Assembly (NCBI GenBank): GCA_017448105.1
Contig: JAFSMC010000001.1
Location: 124,001 to 188,000 of the forward strand
DNA length: 64,000 bases
Origin: a bacterium
GTDB lineage: Bacteria; Bacillota_I; Bacilli_A; Mycoplasmatales; Mycoplasmoidaceae
Direction: 5' to 3'
Positions within the stretch are counted from its first letter, which is position 1. Every line of letters starts with the position of its first letter. Both the position numbers and the translations under genes were made by a program. Under the pieces are notes generated by a model, which did no database searches, had not been told where the DNA came from, and was given only the letters and a program-made list of their open reading frames with translations. This document shows, piece by piece, positions 44,909 to 57,047 of this stretch.

Positions 44909-45371
44909 AGTTTTTTTAGTTGGAAATCTAACTAGTGACCCGATAGCAAAACAAACCTCTACCGGAAAAAGCATGTCATCTTTTTCTGTTGCTATTAACG
45001 AAAAAATGAATAATCAAAATAGAACAATGTTTATCCCATGCAAAGCATGAGATAGAAGAGCAGATTTCATTAATGCTTATTTAAAAAAAGGTGATACAGT
45101 CGTCATTGATGGTAAATTAGACCGTAGAAGTTATGCAAATAAAGAAGGTAAAAATGTTTATGTTACTGAAGTAATTGTAGAACAAATTAAACCAGTAAGA
45201 ACTAAACATACTAGTGTGGCAAAAGAAGATAGTTTAGCAAAAGAAGAATTAGTTTCTGTGAATGACAATTTTGATGTTGATCAAAACAGTCAAGAAACTA
45301 ATGAAACTAAAAAAGCGCCTAATGAAAATAAAGAAGATACATTAGATTGAATTAATGATGAGGAAAAATAA
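44901..45371 (+). CDS. ssb: Single-stranded DNA-binding protein
   Basis: The 156-residue product has the OB-fold start MNRVFLVGNLTSDP, FIPCKAWDRRADF, KKGDTVVIDGKLDRRSY, an acidic disordered tail and a C-terminal LDWINDEEK in place of the usual DDDIPF tip that binds partner proteins. Position between rpsF and rpsR is conserved in bacteria. Confidence 0.94.
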
Positions 45372-45376
45372 TTATT

Positions 45377-45634
45377 ATGAATAGTAAGGTTTATAACAGT
45401 CAAAATTTAAAAAGAAAAAGAAAACGTGTTAAAAAAGTTTGCAAATTATGTGCACAAGGTGTTAACTACATTGATTACAAAGATGTTGAAACTCTTCAAA
45501 AATACATTAGTCATAGTTGCAAAATCCTACCCAGAAGAGTGTCTGGTCTTTGCCAAAAACACCAAAGAATGGTTGCTAATGGTATTAAACGTGCAAGAAT
45601 TGTGGCTTTAATGCCATTTGTAAAAGAGGATTAA
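45377..45634 (+). CDS. rpsR: 30S ribosomal protein S18
   Basis: The 85-residue protein has KKVCKLCAQGVNYIDYKDVETLQKYIS and PRRVSGLCQKHQRMVANGIKRARIVALMPFV, classic for S18. The Cys residues (KVCKLC, GLC) could bind zinc as in the C+ form of S18. rplI starts at the next base. Confidence 0.95.
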   Translation: MNSKVYNSQNLKRKRKRVKKVCKLCAQGVNYIDYKDVETLQKYISHSCKILPRRVSGLCQKHQRMVANGIKRARIVALMPFVKED

Positions 45635-46078
45635 ATGAAAATCATATTATTAGAAGATATTAAAAATACTGGTAAAAAAAACGATCTTATTAATGTTAAA
45701 GATGGTTTTGCACGTTTTTTAATTACCACTAACAAAGCTGTTTTTGCTAGTAAATTATCTTTAGAAAAATTACAAAAACAACAAAGCAACCAAAAACAAA
45801 TTGACAATAAAAAACTAGAAGAATCTAAAGCTTTAAAAGCTAAAATTGAAACTTTAAAACTTAAATTTAAATTAAAAGTTGGTGAAAAACAAACATTTGG
45901 AACTGTCACAACTAAAACAATTATCGATTGTCTTGCTTCAGAGCATAACCTTGCTATTGACAAATATATGTTTGTTGATAACAAAAAATCTTACCAACTA
46001 GGTGAACATATTATCAAAATTAAACTTGATAAAAATGTCACTGCTTCTTTACATATTGATGTAGAAAAGGAAAAATAA
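45635..46078 (+). CDS. rplI: 50S ribosomal protein L9
   Basis: The 147-residue product has the N-terminal domain MKIILLEDIKNTGKKNDLINVKDGFARF and a long connecting helix (LSLEKLQKQQSNQKQIDNKK) before the C-terminal domain. Length is normal. Immediately follows rpsR. Confidence 0.94.
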   Translation: MKIILLEDIKNTGKKNDLINVKDGFARFLITTNKAVFASKLSLEKLQKQQSNQKQIDNKKLEESKALKAKIETLKLKFKLKVGEKQTFGTVTTKTIIDCLASEHNLAIDKYMFVDNKKSYQLGEHIIKIKLDKNVTASLHIDVEKEK

Positions 46079-46087
46079 TTTTTAAAG

Positions 46088-47509
46088 ATGGCTAAAACAA
46101 CACAAATCAATGAATATCTTGCAAAAATTGAATCAGAAATTTTAACAAATATTATAAACAAACCCATTAAAATGCAAAATGTAGTATTAGATTTGGAAAG
46201 TAAAGATTTTTCTGATCACAAAAATCGTTGTGTTTATGCAGCTTTATACCAACTAAATAAACAATCAATCATCATTAAACTAAATACATTAATTGACTTT
46301 ATTGCTAATAACCCAGATTATCAATTTGATCATTGAAAAGAATATATTGAAACACTAGCTAATGATTTTTATAATGATGATGATTTAGAAACAAATATCC
46401 AAATTATCTATAATGCCTCAACTAAACGTCTTTTAGACGAATTTGCACGAAAAACTCTAGAAACAAAAATGGATTTTTCTCAACCAATAGAAAAAATCTA
46501 TGACCTACAAAAAAGTTTCTTAGACATTATTGAACGTAAAAAAAGTTCTACTTTAACAGAAATCCAAAAAGTTATGGACATTTGCTTGAGCAAAATTAGT
46601 AAAAACTTAGGAAAATCTAGTATTACTGGAACACCAGTTGGTTTTAATGAAATTGACAAAATCACTAGTGGTTTTCAAAATGGTGATTTAATTATTTTAG
46701 CTGCTAGACCAGGTGTTGGTAAAACTGCTATCTCTTTAAACTTCTTGCTAAATGCTGCAAGAGATATCGTGTTAAGAAAACAACAAGATAAAGAAAAAGT
46801 AGTAATGTTTTCTCTAGAAATGGGCTTAGACCAAATTGGTCGTAGACTTATTAGTCTAGCTAGCGACATTGATGGTACTAAACTAAGAACTAGTAATTTA
46901 ACTAAATCAGAATTTGATCATGTGAAAGTTCGTTCATCTGAAATTGCCTCTTTACCAATCCTAATTGATGATACTTCTGATTTATCAGTTGTTGATATTC
47001 AATCAAAACTAAAACAAATTGCTAATCAATACACTATTAAATTAGTTATTGTCGATTATTTACAACTTATTAAAGCACCAAAATTACATGGTCAGCAGCA
47101 AAACCGTCAAGCAGAAATTTCAACTATCTCTAGAATGTTGAAATTATTTGCAAGACAAATAAAAACCCCAATTATTGCTTTAGCTCAATTATCAAGAGCT
47201 ATTGAAAAACGCGGTGGAAATACTGAACCTATCTTATCAGACTTAAGAGAATCTGGAGCGATTGAACAAGATGCAGACTTAGTTACATTCTTATATGTTC
47301 CAGATAGTGACAGTAGTGATAATAAGACTGCAACAAGATTAAATGTTCAATACATTATTGCTAAACACCGTAATGGTGCAACAGCAAGATGCAACTTATT
47401 AATGCTTAAATCAACAGGAAGATTTGTTCAAATAGACAACAACTTTAGTCAAACCAAAAGTGGTCAACCGCCATTTATGAATGAAAGCGAAAATAACTAT
47501 GAAAGTTAA
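46088..47509 (+). CDS. dnaB: Replicative DNA helicase
   Basis: Hexameric 5'-3' helicase (DnaB, called DnaC in Firmicutes). The 473-residue protein has the N-terminal helical domain, then RecA-like motifs: GTPVGFNEIDKITSGFQNGDLIILAARPGVGKTA (Walker A), FSLEMGLDQIGRRL, LVIVDYLQLI (Walker B), ALAQLSRAIEKR and LSDLRESGAIEQDADLV. It overlaps the lipoprotein gene by 11 bases. Confidence 0.96.
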
Positions 47510-49112
47510 TAAAAAGTTTTTTCTACCAACAACTGGTTTATTAGCATTTACAATGCCAATCTTGTTAGGAACACTAACTAGTTGTAACCAAACATGAGCA
47601 TATACCACTCCTATCATTTGTGGTACTAATTATGTCAATGATGAACATGATCCTTTTTTTAATTTTAGAAATGATGAACTATATGATAAAGATAATGAAT
47701 CGCTATCAACATATTTGCCAAGTAATTATGTTTTTTTAAAAAGTAGTGATGGTAAAAATAATTCTTTTTATGGTTACACAGCACCCGTAAAAAGTTGAAT
47801 TGAAGATGAGGGCAAAGCCACTGCCTCTAAAAAAACCTGTAAAGATTATCAAATAGCATCAGATTGTTGATATCAATTAGTAAAAGAACAAAACAATCCT
47901 GATTTTCCCATTCAATATCAAATAAAAGACTCTAGTCAAATATTATTTAATTACCACAATTATGAAATTACTAAGTCTATTTCTTTGGTAAACAACATTG
48001 CTCAATCATTAAGTTTTATGATTGATAATGCCTTTACCTACCAACAAAGTTTTCTTAACAAATCAGATCAAAAAAATGAAGAAAAAATTGCTAATGCATG
48101 AGGTTGTGCAAAATTAAATTTCAATTTCGAACATGGAAACAAAGATAGTCAAGAAAATGCTGATTTCTATGAATTTCTTTTTGCTAATGCAAATTTCCAT
48201 GCTATTGGCAAATCAAAAGCTTTCTTAAAGACTTCTGCAATAAATTTTAATTTTCATGAAGATTATTTTCCAATTGCCACATATGAAAATAATAAATTTA
48301 CCAATAAATTTAAAAAACTATTAGAAGATGATAAACAATTTAACTCATTCAAAGAAACAGAAACTACTAAACATTATTGAACTAGCAAAGATAAACCTAT
48401 TACCATAGAAAAATTTTGAATTAATGGTAGTCAACAAGAATATAAGAATGTAGTAAAACAAACCTACTATTATCAAAATGTTCCTATTATTATCAATCCT
48501 GTTTCACTAATAAAAACTTATCTTAACCCAACTTGTAGTTCATCTTTTTTAGTTGGCGATTATTACCAAAATAATGCTAGTGTTATCAAAGATACAATTG
48601 GTAATAGTTGACAAGATGCTGGAATTGGTAGTTTTGTTGGTACAAAATTTACAGGACCATCGCATAAATCTTTTGAGATAAAAATGAATAACAATAATCC
48701 TATAACCTTTTCTAACAATAAAGATAATCGCTTACCTAATGACATTAATGCTAACTGTTTTATTGGCTTATTAAATTGCAATGTAGATGAATATTCTTTA
48801 GGAAATGAGGTCTTAGAACAATCGTGTGATATATCACTTGCCAATATCTTCCCTGCTTATTTCTTAAAAGACTATGAAGACTTACTTACTGACAGTGTTG
48901 GAAACGATGTATATACAATAGACAATAACACTCTTAACAAACACTTAGAAGATATGGTTAAACTTCATACTAGAAAAAGTGAAGATGGTCAGCAAATAGA
49001 TCCAAAGGATGTTAAAGATCAATCTTTGCTATCATTCTTAGGATATTTATTTGCCAATAAAGATAATAATATCCAAACAAAAGATTTTATTCAACCATTT
49101 GAAAAGATTTAA
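47499..49112 (+). CDS. Large lipoprotein of unknown function
   Basis: The 537-residue protein has a signal peptide with lipobox GTLTSC (Cys 29) and a long mature domain rich in Asn, Lys, Phe and Tyr, with no recognised motif. It is embedded between dnaB (11-base overlap) and ung (1-base overlap), so it is translated with replication genes. In M. genitalium a lipoprotein gene (MG095) occupies the same spot as I recall. Function unknown, probably surface exposed. Confidence 0.6.
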
Positions 49113-49753
49113 TGACTACAACTACTAATTGATCATCATTTTTAAATAAGGAAAAGGAAAAACCATATTTCCAAAAATTATGATCATTTTTAGAAAAACA
49201 ATATCAACAAAAAAATATTTTTCCCAAAAAAGAACAAATCTTTCGCTGTTTTGAATATTTTAATGTTGAACAATTAAAGGTAGTTATTGTTGGTCAAGAC
49301 CCATACTATGTTAAAGGCTATGCAAATGGTTTAGCCTTTGCGGTTAATAATGATTGTAAAACACCTAAATCATTAATTAATATCTTCAAAGAAATTCAGA
49401 GTGAATTTCATTGTCAAAATAGTAATAAAACATTAACTGATTGAGCTAAACAAGGAGTCTTATTACTCAATAAAACTTTAACTGTTGAAGAAAACAAACC
49501 AAATAGTCATGTAAATATTGGATGACAATATTTTTTAAACAATCTCATTAACTATTTAAATAATTTGCCACAAACAATTGTTTTTGCTTTATGAGGTAAT
49601 CAAGCCCAACAACTAAAACCTTTCATTAATACTAAAAAGCACAAAATTGTTTGTTGTGCCCATCCTAGTCCATTAAGCGCCAATAAAGGCTTCTTTAACT
49701 CTAATTGTTTTATCAAAATCAATAGTTTTTTAAAACAACCAATTAAATGGTAA
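49112..49753 (+). CDS. ung: Uracil-DNA glycosylase
   Basis: Ung excises uracil from DNA. The 213-residue product has VVIVGQDPYYVKGYANGLAF (catalytic Asp in GQDPYY), LLLNKTLTV and CAHPSPLSANKGF (His of the HPSPLS loop). Last codons use TGG for Trp, rare here. Start ATG overlaps the lipoprotein stop by 1 base (TAATG). The stop is 2 bases from converging gpmI. Confidence 0.95.
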
Positions 49754-49755
49754 TT

Positions 49756-51258
49756 CTAAAATAATGGCTTAGCCATTTCTTTAGGAATTTTGATCTTAAA
49801 GTATTTTAAGATTGTTGGTGCAATATTAGCAAGACTACCATTTTCTAAATGAAGGGTTGTGTCTGTAGAAATAAAAAAGACTGGATTAAGTGAGTGAGTA
49901 GTACAAACTTGATTATTCTTATCTAACATTACATCACAATTACCATGATCAGCAGTAATAAATAATGTGTAATTTGCTTCTTGAGCCTTTTTAACAATCA
50001 TTTCTAAACATTTATCTACTGTTTCAATAGCTTTAATTGTTGGTTGCATTTTACCTGTGTGGCCAACCATATCACCATTAGCAAAATTACAAACAAAAAA
50101 ACCAAATTTATCCATATTCTTAATTAAAGTGTCAGTTATTTCATAAGCTGACATTTCTGGTTTTAAGTCATATGTTACTACTTTTGGGGAAGGAATAAGA
50201 ATTTTTTCTTCATTTGGATAGTTAAATTCTTTGCCACCGTCTAAAAAGAAAGTAACATGGGCATATTTTTCAGTTTCAGCAATTCGTAGTTGTTTAATAT
50301 TATTACTAGCAATAATTTCACCAAGGGTATTGGTAATTTTTTGTGGTGGGTAAAAAATAGCATTAGCAGCTATTCTGTCATAGTTGCACATGGTGATAAG
50401 AAACAAATTTAGGTCTCAAAGTGATGATTTAACTTGATATAAATTTGATTTCTTCAGTAAATGACAAATTTGTCTTGCGCGGTCAGGACGAAAATTAATA
50501 AAAAAACATCAATCATTTTTTTCTAGTGTTGTTTTACTAGCTTTTGTATTAAAGGCAGGTTGAATAAATTCATCAAAAATCTTTTTATCATATTGTGATT
50601 TAACATATGCTAATGGATCACTGAAACTATTAGCTCTGTTTGTATGCATAATTGCATCAATAGTACTTTGTACACGGTCTCAACGTTGATCACGATCCAT
50701 TGCATAATATCTACCAGCAATTGTTCCAATTTGAATAAATGGATATTTGATGATTTTCTTAATAATGTGTTCTAAATCTTTATAGAACTCATTGGTACCT
50801 ACATCGCGACCGTCACTAAAACAATGTAAAACGGTACGAATTTTATTATTAATACAAAATTCTAATAATGCATCAATATGACTAAGATGCGAATGAACAC
50901 CACCATTAGAAAACAAACCCATAATATGTAATTTACTATTAGTTTTATTATTGTTAACGATAATATCGTGAAGAATTTTGTTTTTAAAAAAATTTTTGTC
51001 TTCAATATCATGATTAATTTTCTCAAGTTGAGTTAAAATAGTTCTACCCATTCCAATAGTAAAATGGCCGACTTCTGAATTACCCATTTGCTTTTTGGGT
51101 AAACCAACATATGGTCCTGATGCTTCAAGCAAGCAATGAGGACAAGTTTTAAGTAGTTTGTCAATAGTTGGTGTTTTTGCAAAGAAAAAAGCATTACCTT
51201 TTTTTTCTTTATTAACACCTATACCATCCAAAATGAGCAAACCAACTTTTTTATTCAT
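49756..51258 (-). CDS. gpmI: 2,3-bisphosphoglycerate-independent phosphoglycerate mutase
   Basis: Glycolytic interconversion of 3- and 2-phosphoglycerate. The 500-residue protein has LLILDGIGV (metal Asp), QMGNSEVGHFTIGMGR (active Ser in GNSEVGH), FSDGRDVG, FINFRPDRARQ and FITADHGNCDVM (metal ligands), then THSLNPVFFIS. Typical iPGM. Start overlaps the tpiA stop by 1 base. Confidence 0.96.
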
Positions 51259-52067
51259 TATTTATTACCATTAAAATTTTTGTAAGCTTTTGATTGTTTT
51301 AAAATAGACACAAATGCTGTTGGATCAAGGCTTGCCCCACCAACAAGTAGACCATCAATGTCATTTAATGACATTAAATCACTAGCATTCTTAACATTGG
51401 CAGAGCCACCATAAAGAATATGGACGTTTTCATCAATATTTGATTGTTTATCATCAAAAAACTTGAATGATTGTCTAATAAAACGAGCAATTTGTTGTAT
51501 TTCATCTAAAGTTGGGGTTTTACCAGAACCAATTGCTCATAAAGGTTCATAAGCAATAATGCATTTTTGTATCAGATCTAAACTAATATCTTTAAAAATG
51601 GTTTTTATTTGTTGAGCAAGAAAAGCATTGGTTTGTTTACTTTTGTATGTTTCTAGTGATTCGCCAATACAAATAACTGGAATGATGTTATTATTTAATA
51701 AAACTTTGACAGTTTTATTAACATTTTCATCGCTATTTCCTAAATATTTTCTTGTTTCAGAATGGCCAACTATGGCATAGTTAATTTTAAATTCATTTAA
51801 CTGTCAAAAAGCCACTTGACCAGTAAAAGCACCTATATTATTACAACCTACATCTTGTGCAAGAATATTAGTTTTACCTTTAGCAAAGTTAATTGCTGGT
51901 AAGATACCCAAATGACTTGGAGCAAAACCATGAATCAAGTTAGGGTTTTTGTTAATTCTTTTATCTTTTTTTATTAAATAATTGAAGTGTTTAAAGAACA
52001 AGCTAATTTCATTAAACTTTTTATGTAATTTCCAATTGCCAAAAATATAAGTTTTTCTTTGTGACAT
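51258..52067 (-). CDS. tpiA: Triosephosphate isomerase
   Basis: The 269-residue product has FGNWKLH (Lys), VGHSETR (catalytic His in GHSE), IIAYEPLWAIGSGKT (catalytic Glu) and LYGGSANVKN phosphate loop. ATG at 52067 is preferred to the TTG at 52073. Links dihydroxyacetone phosphate and glyceraldehyde-3-P, the latter also made by DeoC from this same region. Confidence 0.95.
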
Positions 52068-52076
52068 TATCAATAA

Positions 52077-53768
52077 TTATTTTTTAAGTAATATACCTTT
52101 CAAAATTAATTGTTCAATGTGCTTAATAATATGGTCAGCTGCTGATTTTAATTGACCTACCATTTGATTGTTTAGACAAAAATAAACTTTGAATTTTGGT
52201 TCAGTTCCACTGATTCTAAATTTAATTCAAGAATCCTTATCTAAGATTCATTCAATAGCATCAGCATCTTTATTGTATTTAACACCTACAATTTTGTAAT
52301 CAAATAATTTAGTTTTTTCTTTATTGATTTTTAATGCTCGATCAAACATTGTTTGAGCATCATTTAACCAATTTGATGATTCAATAGTGTAAGAATATGT
52401 TCTTGAAAAAGTTGGGCCAAATGTGTCAAAAATTTCTTGTTGAAGGAAATCGTGTAAGTCAAGAGCATATTTATTAATATTTGGATTTGAATAAATTTCA
52501 AGTGCTTGAGCAATTGCTCCAAAACTATCTTTATCATGAGTGCATGTGTGAACAAGAGCACCAATAGCTTCTTCAAAAGCAACAACTAATGAACCATTTT
52601 TTTGACATTTATTCAAAATATTACACATTCATTTGAAACCTGTTTTAGTACGAATAACGCTAGCACCATAAGCCTTTGCAATACGATCAATATAGTTTGT
52701 TGAAACTCAACTAGAAATGATATATGGTTTTTTAGGATAAATGAAATATTTTAAACCATAGTAGGTATAAATGATTCCCATTTCGTTACCATTCATAAAT
52801 CTCCAACGATTGGTTTTTCTAAAACCAATAGCCATACGATCACCATCTGGGTCACAACCAAAAATAATGGTTGCTCCTACTTTTTCAGCTAATTTAATTG
52901 CTTCATCAAAACTACGTTCATCTTCAGGGTTAGAAATAGGTGATCCTGAAAAATAAGGATCAATTTTTTGTTGTGATGGAACAACAAAAACTTTTTTAAA
53001 ACCTAAGAATTTTAAAAATGCTGGCATTAATTCACTAGTTGTGCCATGGTGTCCAGTAAAAACAATTGGCATATTTTTAATAGGGTTTTTAGGATCATTA
53101 AAATCTTTATGATTAATAATTGCATTCTTAGCAACAATTTTAAAATATTCAGTAGTAATTTTTGTGTAGTTAATGTAAGAAATTTTGCCTTTTTTACCTT
53201 TTTTGGGAAGTTCAATTGACAATATATCAGAAGACTTTGGCATATTGTTAATAATGACCTTAGCATCTTCAGGTAAAATTTGTGCTCCTAAGCTATTGTA
53301 AGCTTTAAAACCGTTATCAGTTTTAGGATTATGACTAGCGGTAATGTTGATTCCACCAGAAGCTTTAAATCTAGTAATAGCATAGGAAATAATTGGTGTT
53401 GGAATTAACTTATTGTCTTGAAACAATAAAACATCAATACCATAAGCAGTAAGCACATTAGCACATACTAAAGTAAATTGGTCAGAAAAAAGACGATTGT
53501 CATGTCCAATAACTACAACTGGTCTTTTATATTTACGTCGCAAAATATATTTGGCATAACCAACTGCCATTTGTTGGTAAACAAATTTATTTAAATATTG
53601 TGTTCCTGGCCCAATCTTAGCTCTTATACCGGCAGTACCAAAAGCAAGTTCTTCATTAGAAAAGGCTTTCTTTAATTCATTACTTTTCATTGCTTTAATT
53701 TCTTGCTTTAAATTTTTATCAACATTTTTAGCTTTTAGTCAATTTTCATATTTTCTAGCATCTAGCAT
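52077..53768 (-). CDS. manB: Phosphohexomutase/phosphopentomutase (PGM-PMM family)
   Basis: The 563-residue protein has an active-site loop GGINITASHNPKTDNGFKAYN (phospho-Ser), the metal loop FGCDPDGDRMAIG and the sugar loop FEEAIGALV. C-terminal phosphate loop ISGTEPKFKVY. It interconverts hexose-1-P and -6-P or pentose phosphates. Position next to cdd-deoA-deoC-deoD suggests it serves as phosphopentomutase in nucleoside catabolism (inference). Start ATG 53768 has an AAGGAG ribosome-binding site. It has its own transcript start after the hairpin at 53832. Confidence 0.88.
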
Positions 53769-53831
53769 ATCCTGTACTCCTTAAAAAATACACATGTACT
53801 ATATTTATATCTTTCTTTATAAAACAATAAA

Positions 53832-53859
53832 CTAAAACAAATAAAATTATTTGTTTTAG
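53832..53859 (-). terminator. Terminator hairpin between cdd and the phosphohexomutase
   Basis: Perfect 13-bp inverted repeat: CTAAAACAAATAA and TTATTTGTTTTAG with a 2-base centre, followed on the minus strand by TTTATTGTTTT. It lies 25 bases after the cdd stop and marks the end of the deoD-deoC-deoA-cdd transcript, so manB-tpiA-gpmI form a separate unit. A TATAAA about 40 bases upstream of the manB start may be its -10. Confidence 0.65.
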
Positions 53860-53883
53860 AGTTAGTAGATAAAGAATGGAATG

Positions 53884-54276
53884 CTAATTAATTTTAGCAG
53901 CAGAAATTAAATCGCTTAATTTAAAAGTCTTGACAATCTTACCGCTAGGATTGTAAATATAAATCTTGTCATTATTTTTCATAAATTCAGATAAAACTTG
54001 TAAACAAGCTCCACATGGGTATGTTTGTGCTTTTTTGCTAGTTGAAAGTAAATGTAATTCATATATTCTTTTCATCCCATAACTAACACCATTAAAAACA
54101 GCATTTCTTTCAGCACAGGTTCCAAGATTAGTTACAACTTTACTTTCAAAATTGATACCAGGAAAATTTCCTTTATCCGTAACAATAATAACTGCGACTT
54201 TAAAATGTGAAAAAGGAGTGTATGTATTAATAGATATTAATTTTTTTAGGTTTTTAAAAATGACTTTATTTGTCAT
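53884..54276 (-). CDS. cdd: Cytidine deaminase
   Basis: Deaminates cytidine and deoxycytidine to uridine forms. The 130-residue protein has the zinc site TCAERNAVF (Cys, catalytic Glu) and YPCGACLQVLSEF (two Cys). Length normal. It overlaps deoA by 11 bases, feeding uridines to pyrimidine phosphorylase. Confidence 0.95.
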   Translation of the reverse strand: MTNKVIFKNLKKLISINTYTPFSHFKVAVIIVTDKGNFPGINFESKVVTNLGTCAERNAVFNGVSYGMKRIYELHLLSTSKKAQTYPCGACLQVLSEFMKNNDKIYIYNPSGKIVKTFKLSDLISAAKIN

Positions 54277-55576
54277 AATAAATTTTCTTAATTACTGGTT
54301 CAACTTCAGGTTTTTTCTTTAAAAAAAGACAGTTTTTTATAAAGGAGTTGCTAATTTCTTTACTAATTGGTTTATTAGAATAGCAAATAGCAATTTTTTC
54401 ACCTTTTTTAACATAATCACTCTTCTTTTTACACAACAAAATCCCTGCTTGTGTATCAATAATATCATCTTTTTTAATTCTACCAGCTCCAAGTTGTGTG
54501 CTTAACATTCCAATCTTAGCAATTGATCCAAAATCTAAATATCCATCTTTATTAGCTTTAATATCTAAATGATATTTAGGTTTAAAGTATGTATCTTTTT
54601 TAACTAAGTCAACATTACCTTTTTGAGATTTAACTCATTCATAAAATTTATTTAAAGCTTTTTTAGATTTGATGGCATTATCAATAAGTTTAATTGCTTC
54701 ACCACGACTAATTTTTCTATTAGCTTCACATAAAATAACAGCTACAAGGTTATAAATTAATTTCTTTACATCAGGATATTTATTAACATTGCCGCTTAAA
54801 AAGTCGACTGCTTCTTTTACTTCAATAGCATTACCAATCGCATTGCCTAAAGGTTCATCCATTGATGAAACAATAATAGTTAATCTACGTTTCATTTTCT
54901 TGGCAATATAACGTAGATAACTAATTAAGGCTTGAGCATCTTTAAAGTCTTTGCAAAATGATCCAGAACCATATTTAACATCAAGATAAACATGAGTTCC
55001 AAGAATAGAAAATTTTTTAGCTAAAATTGACGAAGCAATTAAACCAAAGTTAGCAACTGTTCCAGTTACATCACGTAGACTATATAAGATTTTATCTGCT
55101 GGGGTAATATTTTGTGTTTGACTAGCAACAACAATATTATGTTTTTTAAGTTGTTCAAGCATTTGACTAATAGATAAATCGGTTTTTACACCAATAGAAT
55201 GAAGTTTATCAATAGTTCCACCAGTAAAACCAAGGCCTCGACCCGAAATTTTAGCAACAGTTGCACCAAAAACAGCTAAGATTGGTGCCATAATCAATGT
55301 AACTTTGTCACCAACTCCACCTGTAGAGTGCTTATCAATAATTAATTTATTGTGAAACTTACTTAAATCAATTTTATCTCCATATGTTTGCATTGCACTA
55401 GCAAGATAAAAAGCTTCATCTTTAGATAAACTGTTAATATAAACAGCCATTAACCATGAAGTAATTAAATAGTCTGGTACATTGTGTTTAACCACTTGTG
55501 ATACAAAAAAATCAATTTCTTGCTTAGTAAATGATTGTTTTTGTACTTTTTTATGAATAATATCTACTATTTTCAT
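54266..55576 (-). CDS. deoA: Pyrimidine-nucleoside (thymidine) phosphorylase
   Basis: Cleaves thymidine/uridine with phosphate to base and (deoxy)ribose-1-P. The 436-residue product shows KHSTGGVGDKVTLIMAP (phosphate loop), SGRGLGFTGGTIDKL (TP signature), ITPADKILYSLRDVTGTV and VKYGSGSF. One TGA Trp near 54634. Four bases after deoC. The gene set deoD-deoC-deoA-cdd matches M. genitalium order. Confidence 0.95.
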
Positions 55577-55580
55577 ATAC

Positions 55581-56228
55581 TTATTTTCCTAAAACAATTT
55601 TCACCCCATTAGAGGTGCCTATTCTACTTGCCCCAGCTTTAATCATAGCTATGGCATCAGCATATGATCTTACACCACCAGAGGCTTTAACACCCATTTT
55701 TGTTCCAACGGTTTTACGCATTAGTTTTACATCTTCAGTTTTTGCTCCTGCTATTGAAAAACCTGTAGAAGTTTTTACAAAATCAGCTTTAGCAACTTTA
55801 GCAAGTTCACATGCTTTAGCTATTTCTTTTTTTGTTAATAAACAAGTTTCAATAATAACTTTTAAAGTTTTTGCTTTGCAGCATTTTTTAATTTGGCTAA
55901 TTTCATTTTTAACATAAGCAAAATCACCATCTTTTAATTTAGCAACATTCAAAACCATATCAATTTCTTGTGCACCATTTTTAATAGCATCAGCAGTTTC
56001 AAAAACTTTTGCTTTAGTAGTCATTTGACCTAATGGAAAACCGATAACAGTACAAACTTTTACTTTAGTATTTTTTAAAATTGCTTTAGCAACTGGAATA
56101 AAAGATGGATTAATACATACAGAAGCAAAAGAATATTTTTTTGCTTCTTTGCACAGCTTAACAACATCTTTTTTTGAAGCATCAGCTTTTAATAATGTGT
56201 GATCAATATAACTATTAATTTTTTTCAT
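55581..56228 (-). CDS. deoC: Deoxyribose-phosphate aldolase
   Basis: Splits 2-deoxyribose-5-P to glyceraldehyde-3-P and acetaldehyde. The 215-residue TIM barrel has [47 protein letters not shown] (Schiff-base Lys) and VKASGGVRS (catalytic Lys). Complete. Acetaldehyde is also the product and substrate of AdhE at the end of this window. Confidence 0.96.
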   Translation of the reverse strand: MKKINSYIDHTLLKADASKKDVVKLCKEAKKYSFASVCINPSFIPVAKAILKNTKVKVCTVIGFPLGQMTTKAKVFETADAIKNGAQEIDMVLNVAKLKDGDFAYVKNEISQIKKCCKAKTLKVIIETCLLTKKEIAKACELAKVAKADFVKTSTGFSIAGAKTEDVKLMRKTVGTKMGVKASGGVRSYADAIAMIKAGASRIGTSNGVKIVLGK

Positions 56229-56238
56229 TGTTTTTCCT

Positions 56239-56973
56239 TTATTTTTGACTAATAATTGATTTTAGAGCAATCTTCATCATGTTTTTAAATGTTGTAACAC
56301 GTTCACTTGATGTTAATGGTCTTTCTTTAGAAACAAGTGAATCACTAATTGTTAGTAAACAAGCAGCTTTTTTATGAAGTTTTTTTGCTATTGCAAAAAG
56401 ACCAAAAGATTCCATTTCAGTTGCTTGTGCACCTTTTGTGATTCTTATAACATCTTTTGGACTATAGGCAGTATAAAAACAATCGCTTGAAATGATACGA
56501 TGTTCTTTAATTGGTAATTTGATAGCTTTAGCAGTCTTTAAAATATGAGCATTACAAGCTTTGGTCGGATAGAACAAATTTGGCTTGTCACATTTAACTT
56601 TTAATCACCAAGCAAAAGCAGAATTGCTCCATGCTTCTTTTACCAAGAAACATGTTCCCACTTTTAATTTTTTATTCATACTACCAGCTGAACCAATTCT
56701 ATAAATTACATCAACATCATAAAATTTAAATAATTCATAAGCATAAATTCCAATTGATGGAATTCCCATGCCATGAGCCATAACTGTAACTTTAGTGTTT
56801 TCGAAATACCCAGTGTAAGCTAATGCACCACGTACTGTATTAACTAGTTTAACTTTCTTTAGAAAGTTTTTAGCAATAAATTCGGCACGTTTTGGGTCAC
56901 CAGGCATGATGACTTTTGATGCGATGTCAGTTTTCTTCGCCTCATTATGTGGCGTAGGAATAACAGATATCAT
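56239..56973 (-). CDS. deoD: Purine-nucleoside phosphorylase (DeoD type)
   Basis: The 244-residue protein has [49 protein letters not shown] and [29 protein letters not shown], all characteristic of hexameric PNP. It releases purine bases (for Hpt) and (deoxy)ribose-1-P. A GGAGGAG ribosome-binding site precedes the ATG. First gene of the deo unit after the lipid kinase. Confidence 0.96.
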
Positions 56974-57047
56974 TTTTCTCCTCCAAGTTTTTTATATATT
57001 TAACGTGTTTATTAAAAACCAATATAAATTATATCTTATAAATAAGA

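Noticed and set aside
45631-45984. 117-codon minus-strand open frame opposite rplI
   Set aside because: Antisense shadow of ribosomal protein L9.
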